Positions 16,463-26,059 are shown, counted from the stretch's first letter. The stretch is DNA of 64,000 nt from Pelagibius litoralis (GCA_029287455.1 JARFRB010000069.1:1-64000); one strand, 5' to 3'. A program made the numbers and translations. Notes: a model not told the origin generated them from the sequence alone.

Positions 16463-17986
16463 ATGGAAACACAAAGAAGCAACTTCGCAGCGGTGCCGCT
16501 GTCGCAAGAGTCGGACGCGAACCTGCGCCTGCCACCGGCGAACCCGGAAGCCGAGCAGGCTCTGCTCGCGGCAATCCTCGCGAACAATTACGCCTTCGAG
16601 AAAGTCTCCGACTTTCTCATGCCGGAGCATTTCTCCGATGCGGCTCACGCCCGAATCTACGCCGCCTGCGGCATCTTGATCGAGCGCGGACAAATCGCGA
16701 CCGCGGTGACCCTGAAGAATGTCTTCGATCAGGATGGCGATCTGGCCGACGTTGGTGGCGCTCAGTATCTCGGGCAGCTGCAAGCGTCCTACGTCAACAT
16801 CGTCGACACCCGAAACTACGGGCGCATCATTCACGACCTCTACCTGCGCCGGCAGTTGATCGACCTCGGCGAGGACGTGGTGAACGACGCCTTCGAGCAC
16901 GACCTGGAACACAGCGCCACGGATCAGATCGAATCCGCCGAACAGCGCCTTTACAATCTCGCCGAAAGCGGACAGGTGGAAGGGGGCCTGCAAGCCTTCC
17001 GCTTGGCGCTCACACAAGCCATCGAGATGGCCGAAAGCGCCTACAAGCGCGACGGCGAATTAGCGGGCGTCGCCACTCATCTGACCGACTTGGACAAGCT
17101 GCTCGGCGGCCTGCATAAGTCGGACCTGTTGATCTTGGCCGGGCGCCCCTCCATGGGCAAAACCTCGCTGGCCACCAATATCGCCTTCAACATCGCGAAG
17201 TCCCGGCGGCGCGAAACCGACGACAGCGGCGCCGAGATCGAACAGCCGGAAGTGGTCGCCTTCTTCTCGCTCGAAATGTCGGCCGAACAGCTTGCCGGAC
17301 GTATCATCGCAGAGCGCGCCGAAGTGCGATCCGACGCGATCCGCAAGGGCGAGCTCAACGACGACGAGTTCGACCGCGTGCTGGATGCCGCCCGCGAGCT
17401 GCAGTCCCTACCGCTGTTCATCGACGACACGCCCGCGATCTCGGTTCCGGCTTTGAGGACCCGGGCGCGCCGCCTGAAGCGCCAACAGGGCTTGAGTCTG
17501 ATCGTGGTCGACTACCTGCAGCTTCTGTCCCCAACCGCCGCCGGCCGCTCGGACAACCGGGTGCAGGAGGTTTCCGAAATCACCCGGAGCCTGAAGGCCG
17601 TCGCCAAGGACCTGAACGTTCCCGTGCTGGCGCTTTCGCAGTTGAGCCGCGCCGTTGAGCAGCGCGAGGACAAACGGCCGCAGCTTGCCGACCTGCGCGA
17701 GTCCGGGTCCATCGAACAAGACGCCGACGTGGTCATGTTCGTGTTCCGTGAACAGTACTATCTGGAGCGGGCGGAACCCACGCAGCGCGAGGCGGAGACA
17801 GCGGAAAAATTCGACGAGCGTCATGAGCGCTGGAAAGAACGCTGCGAGGCGGCCTATGGTCTCGCGGAAGTGATTGTCGCCAAGCAGCGGCACGGCCCAA
17901 TCGGTACCCGCAAACTGGTATTCCATGGCGAGACCACGAAGTTCAGCGACTACATTCCCGACGACCATCTTCCGGACCCGCACTGA
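16463..17986 (+). CDS. dnaB: Replicative DNA helicase DnaB
   Basis: Hexameric 5'-3' helicase at the replication fork. 507 residues: N-terminal DnaG-interaction domain at about 20-130 (PPANPEAEQALLAAIL), linker, RecA-like motor domain from about 200. Walker A GRPSMGKT is at 227-234 and Walker B-type LIVVDYLQLL near 345. SGSIEQDADVV and RHGPIGT near the end are the usual DnaB-C motifs. Length is normal and there is no intein. The ribosome binding site is poor and no clear promoter is seen in 16338-16462. Confidence 0.97.
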   Translation: METQRSNFAAVPLSQESDANLRLPPANPEAEQALLAAILANNYAFEKVSDFLMPEHFSDAAHARIYAACGILIERGQIATAVTLKNVFDQDGDLADVGGAQYLGQLQASYVNIVDTRNYGRIIHDLYLRRQLIDLGEDVVNDAFEHDLEHSATDQIESAEQRLYNLAESGQVEGGLQAFRLALTQAIEMAESAYKRDGELAGVATHLTDLDKLLGGLHKSDLLILAGRPSMGKTSLATNIAFNIAKSRRRETDDSGAEIEQPEVVAFFSLEMSAEQLAGRIIAERAEVRSDAIRKGELNDDEFDRVLDAARELQSLPLFIDDTPAISVPALRTRARRLKRQQGLSLIVVDYLQLLSPTAAGRSDNRVQEVSEITRSLKAVAKDLNVPVLALSQLSRAVEQREDKRPQLADLRESGSIEQDADVVMFVFREQYYLERAEPTQREAETAEKFDERHERWKERCEAAYGLAEVIVAKQRHGPIGTRKLVFHGETTKFSDYIPDDHLPDPH

Positions 17987-18012
17987 CGCACAGGCCGGCG
18001 GAGCGCGCAGAC

Positions 18013-19128
18013 ATGCCAGCCGCCCCTAGGCCGTCTGATCCCGCCGACCGCGCCGGGGCGATCCTGACCATCGATCTCGACGCGGTGGCGGCGAATTACC
18101 GCCGCCTTCGCGAGGAGCTCAAGGGCGCGCCCTGCGCAGCGGTGGTGAAGGCGGATGCCTATGGCTTGGGCCTGTCGAGGGTAGCTCCAGCCCTCTGGGG
18201 GGCGGGTGCCCGGAAGTTCTTCACAGCCCAGCTGGACGAGGCCATCGCCCTGCGCGCGGTTCTGCCGGAGGCGGAAATACATGTGCTGAACGGCTTGATG
18301 CCCGGTGCCGAAGCGGACTACCTGGCTTATCGCCTGGAGCCGGTCCTGAACAGCCTGGAGGAGATCGCCCGTTATCGGAGCCTCGCCCGAGACAAACCCC
18401 TGCCGGCAATCTTGCACGTGGATACAGGCATGAATCGTCTGGGGCTGGAGGGCGCGGAGGTCGACATCTTGGCCGAAACGCCCTCACTCCTCGAAGGCAT
18501 CAAAGTGACCTCGGTGATGAGTCACCTGGCTTGCGCCGATACCTCCGAGCATTCCATGAACCGGGACCAGTTGCGGCGGTTCCGGGACTCCCTCGACCGC
18601 CTGCCGGCGGCCCCCAGAAGCTTCGCGAACTCTCCCGGTATCTTTCTCGGCCCGGATTTCCACTTCGACTTTGGGCGCCCGGGCTCGGCGCTCTACGGCG
18701 TCAATCCGACCCCCGGCAAGCCAAATCCCATGCGCCAAGTCATTCGTCTACAAGGAAAAATCCTACAGGTGCGCGCAATTGACGCCTCGGAGAGCGTTGG
18801 CTATGGTGCCGCGTTCCGGGCGAAGGCGCCCTCGCGCATCGCCACGATCGCCGTCGGCTACGCGGATGGCTACCTGCGTTCCGTATCCCACGGCACGCAA
18901 GCCTGGGTTGGGGGGCACGAGGCAAACGTGGTGGGCCGCATTTCAATGGATTTGGTGACGCTCGACGTCAGTGGCCTGCCCGAAAGCCTTTCACGGCCCG
19001 GCGCGCTGGTCGACCTGATTGGGCCCGAGCACTGTGTGGACAAGCTGGCCGAACGCGCCGGAACCATCGGCTACGAGATTCTGACGTCGCTCGGCGGCCG
19101 CTACCATCGCGTTTATCGCGGCCGGTGA
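18013..19128 (+). CDS. alr: Alanine racemase
   Basis: PLP enzyme making D-alanine for peptidoglycan. 371 residues; the PLP lysine is K46 in VVKADAYGLGL, the HVDTGMNRLGLE helix follows at about 140, and the second catalytic base is the tyrosine of ESVGYGAAFRA near 265. ISMDLVTLDVS and EILTSLGGRYHRVY are C-terminal signatures. Twenty-six bases after dnaB, a common alphaproteobacterial pair. Its stop overlaps the GTG start of the next gene (GTGA). Confidence 0.96.
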   Translation: MPAAPRPSDPADRAGAILTIDLDAVAANYRRLREELKGAPCAAVVKADAYGLGLSRVAPALWGAGARKFFTAQLDEAIALRAVLPEAEIHVLNGLMPGAEADYLAYRLEPVLNSLEEIARYRSLARDKPLPAILHVDTGMNRLGLEGAEVDILAETPSLLEGIKVTSVMSHLACADTSEHSMNRDQLRRFRDSLDRLPAAPRSFANSPGIFLGPDFHFDFGRPGSALYGVNPTPGKPNPMRQVIRLQGKILQVRAIDASESVGYGAAFRAKAPSRIATIAVGYADGYLRSVSHGTQAWVGGHEANVVGRISMDLVTLDVSGLPESLSRPGALVDLIGPEHCVDKLAERAGTIGYEILTSLGGRYHRVYRGR

Positions 19129-19907
19129 CCATGGTCCCTATTCTCACACCGCTCGGCCGCACGTTCCTGGTTTTCCTTGAAGCGGCTGGCCGTCTGGTCA
19201 TCTTCACGGTCAGCGCGCTGTCCCACTGTTTCCGCCCGCCGCTCTATCCGCGCCTGATCCTGCGGCAGATGGTGGAAATCGGCTATTACTCCCTGCCGGT
19301 GGTGGGCCTGACGGCGCTCTTCTCACGCATGGTGCTGGCGCTGCAGAGCTACACCGGGTTCGGGCGCTTCTCCGCGGAGAGCGCCATCCCCCAGGTGGTG
19401 GTGGTCTCGATCACCCGCGAGCTTGGGCCGGTGCTGGCGGGCTTGATGGTCGCGGGCCGGATCGGCGCCGCGATGGCGGCGGAAATCGGCACCATGCGGG
19501 TCACCGAGCAGATCGACGCGCTGACCACCCTCGCCACGAATCCCTTCAAGTACCTTGTGGCCCCGCGCTTGATCGCCGGTGTGATCACCTTGCCCCTGCT
19601 GGTGGTGGTGGCGGACATCATCGGCGTCTTCGGCGGCTATCTGGTGTCGATCTACAAGCTGGGCTTCAACGCCTCCACCTACATCACCAACACCATCGAC
19701 GTTCTGGAAACCCAGGACGTGGTTTCCGGACTGGTGAAGGCGGCGGTCTTCGGGTTCCTGATCACCTTGATGGGCTGCTACAACGGCTATCACTCCAAGG
19801 GTGGCGCCCAAGGCGTGGGCACGGCCACCACCAACGCGGTGGTCTCCGCGTCCATCCTGATCCTGAGTTTCAACTATCTGATCACGGAGTTGTTCTTCGC
19901 CAGATGA
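19125..19907 (+). CDS. mlaE: ABC transporter permease, MlaE family
   Basis: 260-residue inner-membrane permease with about five to six hydrophobic segments and the family's conserved block ITRELGPVLAGLMVAGRIGAA and AAEIGTMRVTEQIDAL, plus MGCYNGYHSKGGAQGVG near the end. MlaE proteins move phospholipids or other lipids between inner and outer membrane together with MlaF and an MCE-domain protein. No MCE (mlaD) gene follows here, so it is either elsewhere or this is a minimal pair. Start is GTG 19125 (overlapping alr) or ATG 19131. The stop overlaps the mlaF start. Confidence 0.88.
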   Translation: MTMVPILTPLGRTFLVFLEAAGRLVIFTVSALSHCFRPPLYPRLILRQMVEIGYYSLPVVGLTALFSRMVLALQSYTGFGRFSAESAIPQVVVVSITRELGPVLAGLMVAGRIGAAMAAEIGTMRVTEQIDALTTLATNPFKYLVAPRLIAGVITLPLLVVVADIIGVFGGYLVSIYKLGFNASTYITNTIDVLETQDVVSGLVKAAVFGFLITLMGCYNGYHSKGGAQGVGTATTNAVVSASILILSFNYLITELFFAR

Positions 19908-20683
19908 GCAAACCGAAGATCCGCATTCGCGGCCTGCGCAAGGCCTTCGGCAACAACCTGGTCCTCGACGGCTTGGATCTCGACGTGGCCGAGGGGCACT
20001 CGCAAGTGGTGATCGGCGCCTCGGGAAGCGGTAAGTCCGTCCTGCTGAAATGCATCCTTGGCCTCTTGCGCCCGGACGAGGGCACCATCGAGATCGATGG
20101 GCGCGATGTGGTTGGGCTCGGGGGCCGCGCACTGGACGAGGTGCGCGCTAAGTTCGGCATGCTGTTTCAGTCCGCGGCCCTCTTCGACTCCCTGAATCTT
20201 TGGGAGAACGTCGCCTTCGGCCTGGTGCAAGGCAAGGGCCTTTCCCGCCGCAAGGCCCGCGAAATCGCTATGGAGCGCTTGGCGGAAGTCGGGATCGGGG
20301 AGGAACTCTCGACACTTTATCCGGCGGAGATCTCCGGTGGCATGCGCAAACAGGTGGGCTTGGCCCGCGCTATCGCAACCGAGCCCGAGATCTTGTTCTT
20401 CGACGAGCCCACCACCGGGCTCGACCCAATCATGGGCGACCTGATCGACAAGCTGATCCGTAAGTGCACGCGCGAACTGGGGGCCACCGGCCTATCCATC
20501 ACCCACGACATGGCGAGCGCCCGGCGTATCTCGGACCGGATGGCGTTGATTTACCGCGGCAAAGTGATCTGGAACGGCCCGACCGCGGAAATGGATACCT
20601 CGGGCAACGCCTTCGTCGAGCAATTCATCGAAGGCCGCACGGAAGGCCCGATCGAAGTCGATTTTCTGCAAGAGCACGCCTGA
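19904..20683 (+). CDS. mlaF: ABC transporter ATP-binding protein, MlaF family
   Basis: 259-residue ATPase partner of the permease just upstream (ATGA overlap). Walker A GASGSGKS at 38-45, Q-loop MLFQSAALFDSL, signature EISGGMRKQVGLARA and Walker B ILFFDEPTTGLDP, which is followed by IMGDLIDKLI as in MlaF proteins. The LFDSLNLWENVAFGL stretch is typical of the lipid-transport subfamily. Retrograde or anterograde phospholipid transport is inferred from the family. Confidence 0.9.
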   Translation: MSKPKIRIRGLRKAFGNNLVLDGLDLDVAEGHSQVVIGASGSGKSVLLKCILGLLRPDEGTIEIDGRDVVGLGGRALDEVRAKFGMLFQSAALFDSLNLWENVAFGLVQGKGLSRRKAREIAMERLAEVGIGEELSTLYPAEISGGMRKQVGLARAIATEPEILFFDEPTTGLDPIMGDLIDKLIRKCTRELGATGLSITHDMASARRISDRMALIYRGKVIWNGPTAEMDTSGNAFVEQFIEGRTEGPIEVDFLQEHA

Positions 20684-20755
20684 TCCGAGGGCTAGCGGCG
20701 ACTCCATTGGGCGGGCAATGATCCAAAGTCTCGAAACGGCGGCACGGAAAGCCAA

Positions 20756-22165
20756 ATGAAGCACCACGCGGTCTTCGTCTGCCAAGCTTGCGGTGCCGCT
20801 CACGCCAAGTGGGCTGGACGCTGCGAAAGTTGCGGCGAGTGGAACGCCATCGTGGAGGAGGCGCCAAGCTCAAACGCGCCCGGCGGGCTTTCAGCGGGGC
20901 GCTCGCGCGGCGGCGGGCGCAAAGTCGATTTCGTGACCTTGGCCGGGGAAAGTGCCCAAGCGCCGCGCCGGGTGTCCGGCATCGCAGAACTTGACCGCGT
21001 GCTTGGTGGCGGCCTGGTGCCGGGTGCCGCGGTCTTGATCGGAGGCGACCCTGGAATCGGCAAATCGACCCTGTTGCTGCAGGCGGCGGCGGCGCTCTCG
21101 ACGAAGGTGCCGGGTACCTGCGCCTATATCTCCGGGGAGGAGGCCATCGACCAGGTGCGCCTGAGGGCCGCCCGGCTCGGCCTAGAGGCCGCGCCGGTCA
21201 GTTTGGCGGCCGCGACCTCCGTGCGCGATTTGATTGCTTCGCTGGACCGCCCCGACGCGCCGGGAACCGTGGTGATCGACTCGATTCAGACCATGTACGT
21301 GGACACCTTGGATTCCGCGCCGGGAACCGTCGCCCAAGTGCGCGCCAGCGCCCAGGAACTCATCCGCCTGGCCAAACAACGCGGGTTTTCCTTGCTGCTG
21401 GTCGGGCATGTCACCAAGGAAGGCATGATCGCCGGGCCGAAGGTGCTTGAGCACATGGTCGACACCGTGCTGACCTTCGAGGGCGAGCGCGGCCATCAAT
21501 TCCGCATCCTGCGCGCCACAAAGAACCGCTTTGGTCCGACGGACGAAATCGGCGTCTTCGAAATGACCGATTCCGGCCTGACGGAGGTCGCGAACCCCTC
21601 TGCCCTGTTCCTCGCCGAGCGCAGCGGGGAGGTTGCCGGGGCCGCGGTTTTCGCCGGCATTGAGGGCACGCGCCCGGTGTTGGTCGAGATTCAGGCACTT
21701 GTGGCGCCCTCGGCGCTGGGTACACCTCGGCGCGCGGTGGTCGGCTGGGATTCCGGACGCTTGGCAATGGTGATCGCCGTCTTGGAGGCGCGCTGCGGGC
21801 TTGTGCTAGCGGGCCGTGACGTTTATTTGAACGTCGCGGGTGGCTTGCGCATCGGCGAGCCGGCGGCCGACTTGGCGGTCGCCGCAGCGCTGGTTTCGGC
21901 GGCGAGCGACCGCCCGGTGCCGGCGCAGTCCGTAGTTTTCGGCGAAATCGGGCTTTCCGGCGAAGTGCGGGCCGTCAGCCAAAGCGATGCACGCCTGAAG
22001 GAAGCAGCGAAGTTGGGATTCACACAGGCATTTTTGCCATCTCCCCGGGGCAAGGCCCAGCGGTCGAGCTCCGGAATCGAACGGCGGGACATCGGCCATC
22101 TGCAAGACCTGCTCGCCGCATTGGCCGATCCGGTAAGATCGAGCCGGGCGGCGGAGGTCATCTGA
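20756..22165 (+). CDS. radA: DNA repair protein RadA
   Basis: RecA-like helicase that drives branch migration in recombination. 469 residues: zinc finger with C9, C12, C23 and C26, Walker A GGDPGIGKST at 97-106, the RadA-specific KNRFG at 257-261, and a C-terminal Lon-protease-like domain that lacks protease activity in this family. Standard length. Starts 72 bases after mlaF, possibly the same transcript. Confidence 0.97.
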   Translation: MKHHAVFVCQACGAAHAKWAGRCESCGEWNAIVEEAPSSNAPGGLSAGRSRGGGRKVDFVTLAGESAQAPRRVSGIAELDRVLGGGLVPGAAVLIGGDPGIGKSTLLLQAAAALSTKVPGTCAYISGEEAIDQVRLRAARLGLEAAPVSLAAATSVRDLIASLDRPDAPGTVVIDSIQTMYVDTLDSAPGTVAQVRASAQELIRLAKQRGFSLLLVGHVTKEGMIAGPKVLEHMVDTVLTFEGERGHQFRILRATKNRFGPTDEIGVFEMTDSGLTEVANPSALFLAERSGEVAGAAVFAGIEGTRPVLVEIQALVAPSALGTPRRAVVGWDSGRLAMVIAVLEARCGLVLAGRDVYLNVAGGLRIGEPAADLAVAAALVSAASDRPVPAQSVVFGEIGLSGEVRAVSQSDARLKEAAKLGFTQAFLPSPRGKAQRSSSGIERRDIGHLQDLLAALADPVRSSRAAEVI

Positions 22166-22185
22166 AGGGTCAGTCGAAGGCGCTC

Positions 22186-22869
22186 ATGGAGTCCTTACCC
22201 ATCAATCCGACCGATCTCGCGGTCATTATCATTCTCTTGATCTCGGCGGCCATCGCCTTTTTGCGCGGGATGGTGCACGAGGTCTTGGCGATCGGCGCCT
22301 GGGTGGGGGCGGCGCTTATCACCCTCTACTTCTACCTGCCGACCCAGGAATTCGCGCGCAAGTACATCGAAGTCGAGCTTGCCGCCGATATCACCGCCGG
22401 CGTGGTGCTGTTTCTGCTGGCCTTGGTCGTCTTCTCCATTATCTCGCGTATCTTGGCGCGACGGGTGCAGGAAAGCAGCCTTGGCGCCCTCGACCGCTCG
22501 CTTGGCTTGCTCTTCGGCCTCGCCCGCGGCTTCGTCGTGGCGATCCTCTGCTGGATGCTGGTTACCTGGCTATTCCCGGAGGAAGAGCGGCCGGAGTGGC
22601 TGCTGGAGGCACGCTCGCGCCCGCTTTTGGAGGAGGGGGCCGTGGTCCTGCGGGGCCTGGCGCCGGAGGAATTGCGCTTGCGCGGAGAGTCCGCCGCCGA
22701 ACAAGCCCGCGAAAACACCGAAAACGCAATCGAGACCGGCAAGGCCGTTCAGGACTTGATGCAGCCCCCGCCACGCGCGCCTGAGAAAGACGGTGCGGGC
22801 GAGGACGCGACGGGCTATAACGATGCCCAACGCCGGGAGCTTCAGCGTCTCATAGACAGCCAACAGTAG
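22186..22869 (+). CDS. cvpA: CvpA family membrane protein
   Basis: 227 residues. Four hydrophobic segments within residues 10-135 (DLAVIIILLISAAIAFLRG at the start; GVVLFLLALVVFSIISRIL) match the CvpA family, named for colicin V production but of unclear molecular role in envelope biology. The last 80 or so residues are hydrophilic, rich in E and A, and end QRRELQRLIDSQQ. Position directly before purF, 13 bases away, is the classical cvpA-purF arrangement. Confidence 0.9.
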   Translation: MESLPINPTDLAVIIILLISAAIAFLRGMVHEVLAIGAWVGAALITLYFYLPTQEFARKYIEVELAADITAGVVLFLLALVVFSIISRILARRVQESSLGALDRSLGLLFGLARGFVVAILCWMLVTWLFPEEERPEWLLEARSRPLLEEGAVVLRGLAPEELRLRGESAAEQARENTENAIETGKAVQDLMQPPPRAPEKDGAGEDATGYNDAQRRELQRLIDSQQ

Positions 22870-22882
22870 CGAGCTGGCCCGC

Positions 22883-24340
22883 ATGCTGACGACCAACCCC
22901 TTCGACGACGACAAGCTGCGCGAGGAGTGCGGCGTTTTCGGAATCCATGGCCATGTGGACGCCGCGGCTCACGCGGCACTCGGCCTACACGCCTTGCAGC
23001 ACCGTGGGCAGGAAGCGGCGGGGATCGTCGCCTTCGACGGCGCGCGCTTCAACGCGCACCGGGACTTGGGCCACGTGGGCGACATCTTCTCCAGCGAGAC
23101 GGTCATGAGCCGGCTGCGGGGCCACGCGGCGATCGGCCACAACCGCTACTCCACGACCGGCGACACGGTGATCCGCAATGTGCAGCCGATCTTCGCCGAC
23201 CTGGAGTTCGGCGGCTTTGCCCTCGCCCACAACGGCAACCTGACCAACGCTGCGATCCTGCGCCACGAGCTGGTGCGGCGCGGGTCGATTTTCCAGTCCA
23301 CCATGGACACCGAGGTCATCGTTCATTTGATTGCGACCTCGACCGCGACGACCATCGTCGACCGCCTGATCGACGCGCTGCGCCAGGTCGAAGGGGCCTA
23401 TTCCCTGGTGGCGCTGACCGATGACGCGGTGATCGGCGTGCGCGATCCGCTTGGCGTGCGCCCCCTGGTGCTTGGCAAGCTGGACGACGCATACATCGTG
23501 ACCTCGGAGACCTGCGCCCTCGATATCATCGGGGCCGAATTGGTCCGCGACGTCGAGCCTGGGGAGATGGTGGTGCTCGACGGTGGACCGCCGCGCTCCC
23601 TGCGCATTTCCCCGCCCATGCCCGACCGCCGCTGTATCTTCGAGTACATCTACTTCGCGCGGCCGGATTCTGTGATGGAAGGGACGTCGGTCTACGAAGC
23701 GCGCAAGCGGATCGGCCGCGAGCTCGCGCGTGAGAGCCATGTCGCCGCGGACGTCGTGGTGCCGGTGCCCGATTCCGGCGTGCCCTCGGCCCTGGGCTAT
23801 GCGGAGGAATGCGCGACCCCCTTCGAGTTCGGCATCATCCGCAATCACTACGTCGGCCGCACCTTTATCGAGCCGGGGCAGGAGATCCGAGACCTTGGCG
23901 TTAAGTTGAAGCACAACGCCAATCGCGCGAAGCTCAAGGGCAAGCGGGTCGTGCTGGTGGACGACTCCATCGTGCGCGGAACCACCTCCCACAAGATCGT
24001 GCAAATGGTCAGGGCCGCGGGCGCCACGGAAGTGCATATGCGCATCGCCGCCCCACCAACAACCGATTCCTGCTTCTACGGTGTGGACACGCCGGAGCGG
24101 GATCAGCTGCTGGCATCCAAGATGCAAGTCAGCGATATGGCCGAGTATATTGGCGTCGACTCCCTGGTCTTCATCAGTCTCGATGGCCTCTACCGCGCCA
24201 TGGGCGAGCCCGGGCGCAACAGCCTGCAGCCCCAGTTCTGCGATGCATGCTTCACCGGCGAGTACCCGACGCGACTGTCGGACCGGGAGAGCAATTCCTC
24301 GAGTCAGCTCTCCTTGCTGGCGGAACTCAAGCGCGCGTGA
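22883..24340 (+). CDS. purF: Amidophosphoribosyltransferase
   Basis: First committed step of purine synthesis: PRPP plus glutamine to phosphoribosylamine. 485 residues. The nucleophile is C16 (EECGVFGIHGH) after a 15-residue propeptide DDDKLREE-type, as in the Bacillus-like class. The glutaminase domain runs to about 240 (GHNRYSTTGD, HNGNLTNA) and the PRTase domain has VVLVDDSIVRGTTS. Additional cysteines (CIFEYIYF, TTDSCFYGVD, FCDACFTGEYP) fit an iron-sulfur cluster. Follows cvpA. Confidence 0.97.
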   Translation: MLTTNPFDDDKLREECGVFGIHGHVDAAAHAALGLHALQHRGQEAAGIVAFDGARFNAHRDLGHVGDIFSSETVMSRLRGHAAIGHNRYSTTGDTVIRNVQPIFADLEFGGFALAHNGNLTNAAILRHELVRRGSIFQSTMDTEVIVHLIATSTATTIVDRLIDALRQVEGAYSLVALTDDAVIGVRDPLGVRPLVLGKLDDAYIVTSETCALDIIGAELVRDVEPGEMVVLDGGPPRSLRISPPMPDRRCIFEYIYFARPDSVMEGTSVYEARKRIGRELARESHVAADVVVPVPDSGVPSALGYAEECATPFEFGIIRNHYVGRTFIEPGQEIRDLGVKLKHNANRAKLKGKRVVLVDDSIVRGTTSHKIVQMVRAAGATEVHMRIAAPPTTDSCFYGVDTPERDQLLASKMQVSDMAEYIGVDSLVFISLDGLYRAMGEPGRNSLQPQFCDACFTGEYPTRLSDRESNSSSQLSLLAELKRA

Positions 24341-24354
24341 GTTAACGCCGGGCC

Positions 24355-24885
24355 ATGTTCGCTTCTTTCTTTTGGCGCCTCGCCAACGGTGTCTTCGCCG
24401 CGGGCGGGGCAGCGGTCGCGGCGCAAGGGCCAGCCTTTTATCGCCAGTATCTCCAGCGCCTTGGCGGGCGGCTCGATCAATCGGAAAGCATCGTCGAGCG
24501 ACTGGCCGAAGACGCCGCCCGCTATGGAGAAAGCTTGGCGGCTTATATCGCCAACTCCCTGAGCGATGCCTCGCCGCGTGCCAAGGACGCGGGTCAGCGC
24601 GCGCTTACGGAGGTCGAAGAAAACGCAAGCCTGGCCGAAGCCTATGCCGCCCTGAACGAGGCAAGCCCACTCGAACGGCCCCTGGTCTTCGCGCAGCACT
24701 TCGATCCTGAACTGGCCAAGGCGACCTTGCGCGATTACGTGCCGGCCTTGGATTTCAGCGCCGAGGGCTTGGTATACGCCGCCGCCGGGCTACTTGCCGG
24801 TTTGCTGCTCTTTGCCGGCGTGGAGCGGCTGTTCCGCCTTGCACGACGGGGTGTTGAAAGCCCGAAGGGAACGCGTAATGCCTGA
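24355..24885 (+). CDS. DUF2937 family membrane protein
   Basis: 176 residues with a hydrophobic helix at each end (about 5-25 and 145-165) and a helical middle containing FYRQYLQRLGGRLDQSESIVE. This layout and the QYLQRLGG signature match DUF2937, a family of unknown function found mostly in alphaproteobacteria (recalled). Fourteen bases after purF, and its last 8 bases overlap the next SDR gene, so all three may be one operon. Confidence 0.75.
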   Translation: MFASFFWRLANGVFAAGGAAVAAQGPAFYRQYLQRLGGRLDQSESIVERLAEDAARYGESLAAYIANSLSDASPRAKDAGQRALTEVEENASLAEAYAALNEASPLERPLVFAQHFDPELAKATLRDYVPALDFSAEGLVYAAAGLLAGLLLFAGVERLFRLARRGVESPKGTRNA

Positions 24886-25600
24886 GTCCCCCGAAGCCGC
24901 CGGCCGCCTGCTGGGCCGTGTCGCTGTCGTCACCGGAGCGTCCAGGGGGCTGGGCCGGGCGGTAGCCGCCCGCTTCGCCGCCGAGGGGGCACACTGCGTT
25001 CTTCTCGCCCGCACGGTCGGCGCGCTGGAGGAACTCGACGACGAGATCCGCAAGGCTGGCGGAACACGGCCGACACTGGTGCCCATGGATTTGCTGGACG
25101 CGGCGAAGACCGACCAACTGGGCGCTGCCTTGCACGACAGGTTCGGCCGGCTCGACGTGCTCGCGGGCTGCGCGGGCGCGCTGGGCAACCTCTCCCCCCT
25201 AGGCCATATCGGCCCAAAGGTCTGGGAGGAAACATTGAGCTTGAACCTGGGCGCCAACTACCGGCTCTTGCGCAGTCTGGACCCGCTGCTTCGGCGCTCG
25301 GGCTCGGGACGGGCGGTCTTCGCAACCTGCCAGGTTGGGCGCGGGAGCGCCTATTGGGCGCTTCAATCGGCCAGCAAGGCCGCCCTGGAGGCCATGGTGC
25401 TGTCCTACGCGCAGGAGGTCGCGAAGTTCGCCGTGACGGCAAACCTCGTCTCCCCGGGGCCCTTGCGCACAGGCCTCCGCGCCACGGCCTTTCCAGGTGA
25501 GGATCCAGAGACTGTGCCGCTTCCCGAGAGCGTCACCGATTGCTTCGTCGAACTCGCAAGCCGGGATGACGATCGAAACGGGCAGATCGTTAGCCCCTAG
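24878..25600 (+). CDS. Short-chain dehydrogenase family protein lacking catalytic Ser and Tyr
   Basis: 240 residues with the Rossmann motif TGASRGLGRAVA near residue 20 and a CAGALG in place of NNAG. The active-site YxxxK reads QSASK: the tyrosine is glutamine (codon CAA in GCGCTTCAATCGGCC), and the catalytic serine position reads FATCQVG. The lysine is kept. The protein is therefore probably not a normal oxidoreductase, unless another residue serves. The frame is intact, with no stop or frameshift. ATG 24878 is chosen since GAAGGGAA precedes it. Resembles YciK-like SDRs that normally keep the tyrosine. Overlaps the DUF2937 gene by 8 bases. Confidence 0.8.
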   Translation: MPESPEAAGRLLGRVAVVTGASRGLGRAVAARFAAEGAHCVLLARTVGALEELDDEIRKAGGTRPTLVPMDLLDAAKTDQLGAALHDRFGRLDVLAGCAGALGNLSPLGHIGPKVWEETLSLNLGANYRLLRSLDPLLRRSGSGRAVFATCQVGRGSAYWALQSASKAALEAMVLSYAQEVAKFAVTANLVSPGPLRTGLRATAFPGEDPETVPLPESVTDCFVELASRDDDRNGQIVSP

Positions 25601-25660
25601 CTCCAGTCGTCGCCGCTGCGCGAACCGTCTGCCTCTCGCGGTTGGAAACCCGTGGGCCCG

Positions 25661-26020
25661 TTATCGCTCCACACCGATCGAATCGACCCGATCGCGATAG
25701 AAGGCGACGTGGCCGGCCAGGCCTTCCACGCCGGGGATCGGGTCGGGATAAGTCCAGACCGCATCCTCCGCGCGGCTGTCGCCGTCAACCAGATGCATGT
25801 AGCGCGCTTCGCCCTTATAGGGGCAGTGCGTCTTTCGCGCGCTATCCTCGAAGAACTCGGGCCGCAAATCGGCCTCCGGCAGATAGTAGACGTCGGGGTA
25901 GCCGGTCTCACGGACGACCAAAGCCCGCTCGGTGTGCGCCACTACCTTTCCGTTAAAAACTACCTTCACTTTTATATCGCTTGGTTCCAACTCCACCCTA
26001 TGAAGCGTTGTCATATTCAT
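25661..26020 (-). CDS. DUF427 domain protein
   Basis: 119 residues. VVFNGKVVAHTERALVVRE, PDVYYLPEADL and the THCPYKGEARY motif are typical of DUF427, a small beta-rich domain of unknown function. Start 26020 is taken because AAGGAG lies 7 bases before it; ATGs at 26038 and 26014 are also in frame. Convergent with the SDR gene on the left and 40 bases downstream of der, which may share its transcript. Confidence 0.82.
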   Translation of the reverse strand: MNMTTLHRVELEPSDIKVKVVFNGKVVAHTERALVVRETGYPDVYYLPEADLRPEFFEDSARKTHCPYKGEARYMHLVDGDSRAEDAVWTYPDPIPGVEGLAGHVAFYRDRVDSIGVER

Positions 26021-26059
26021 TATCTTCTCCTTTTGCATCCCAATGCATCTGGGGCCTGC

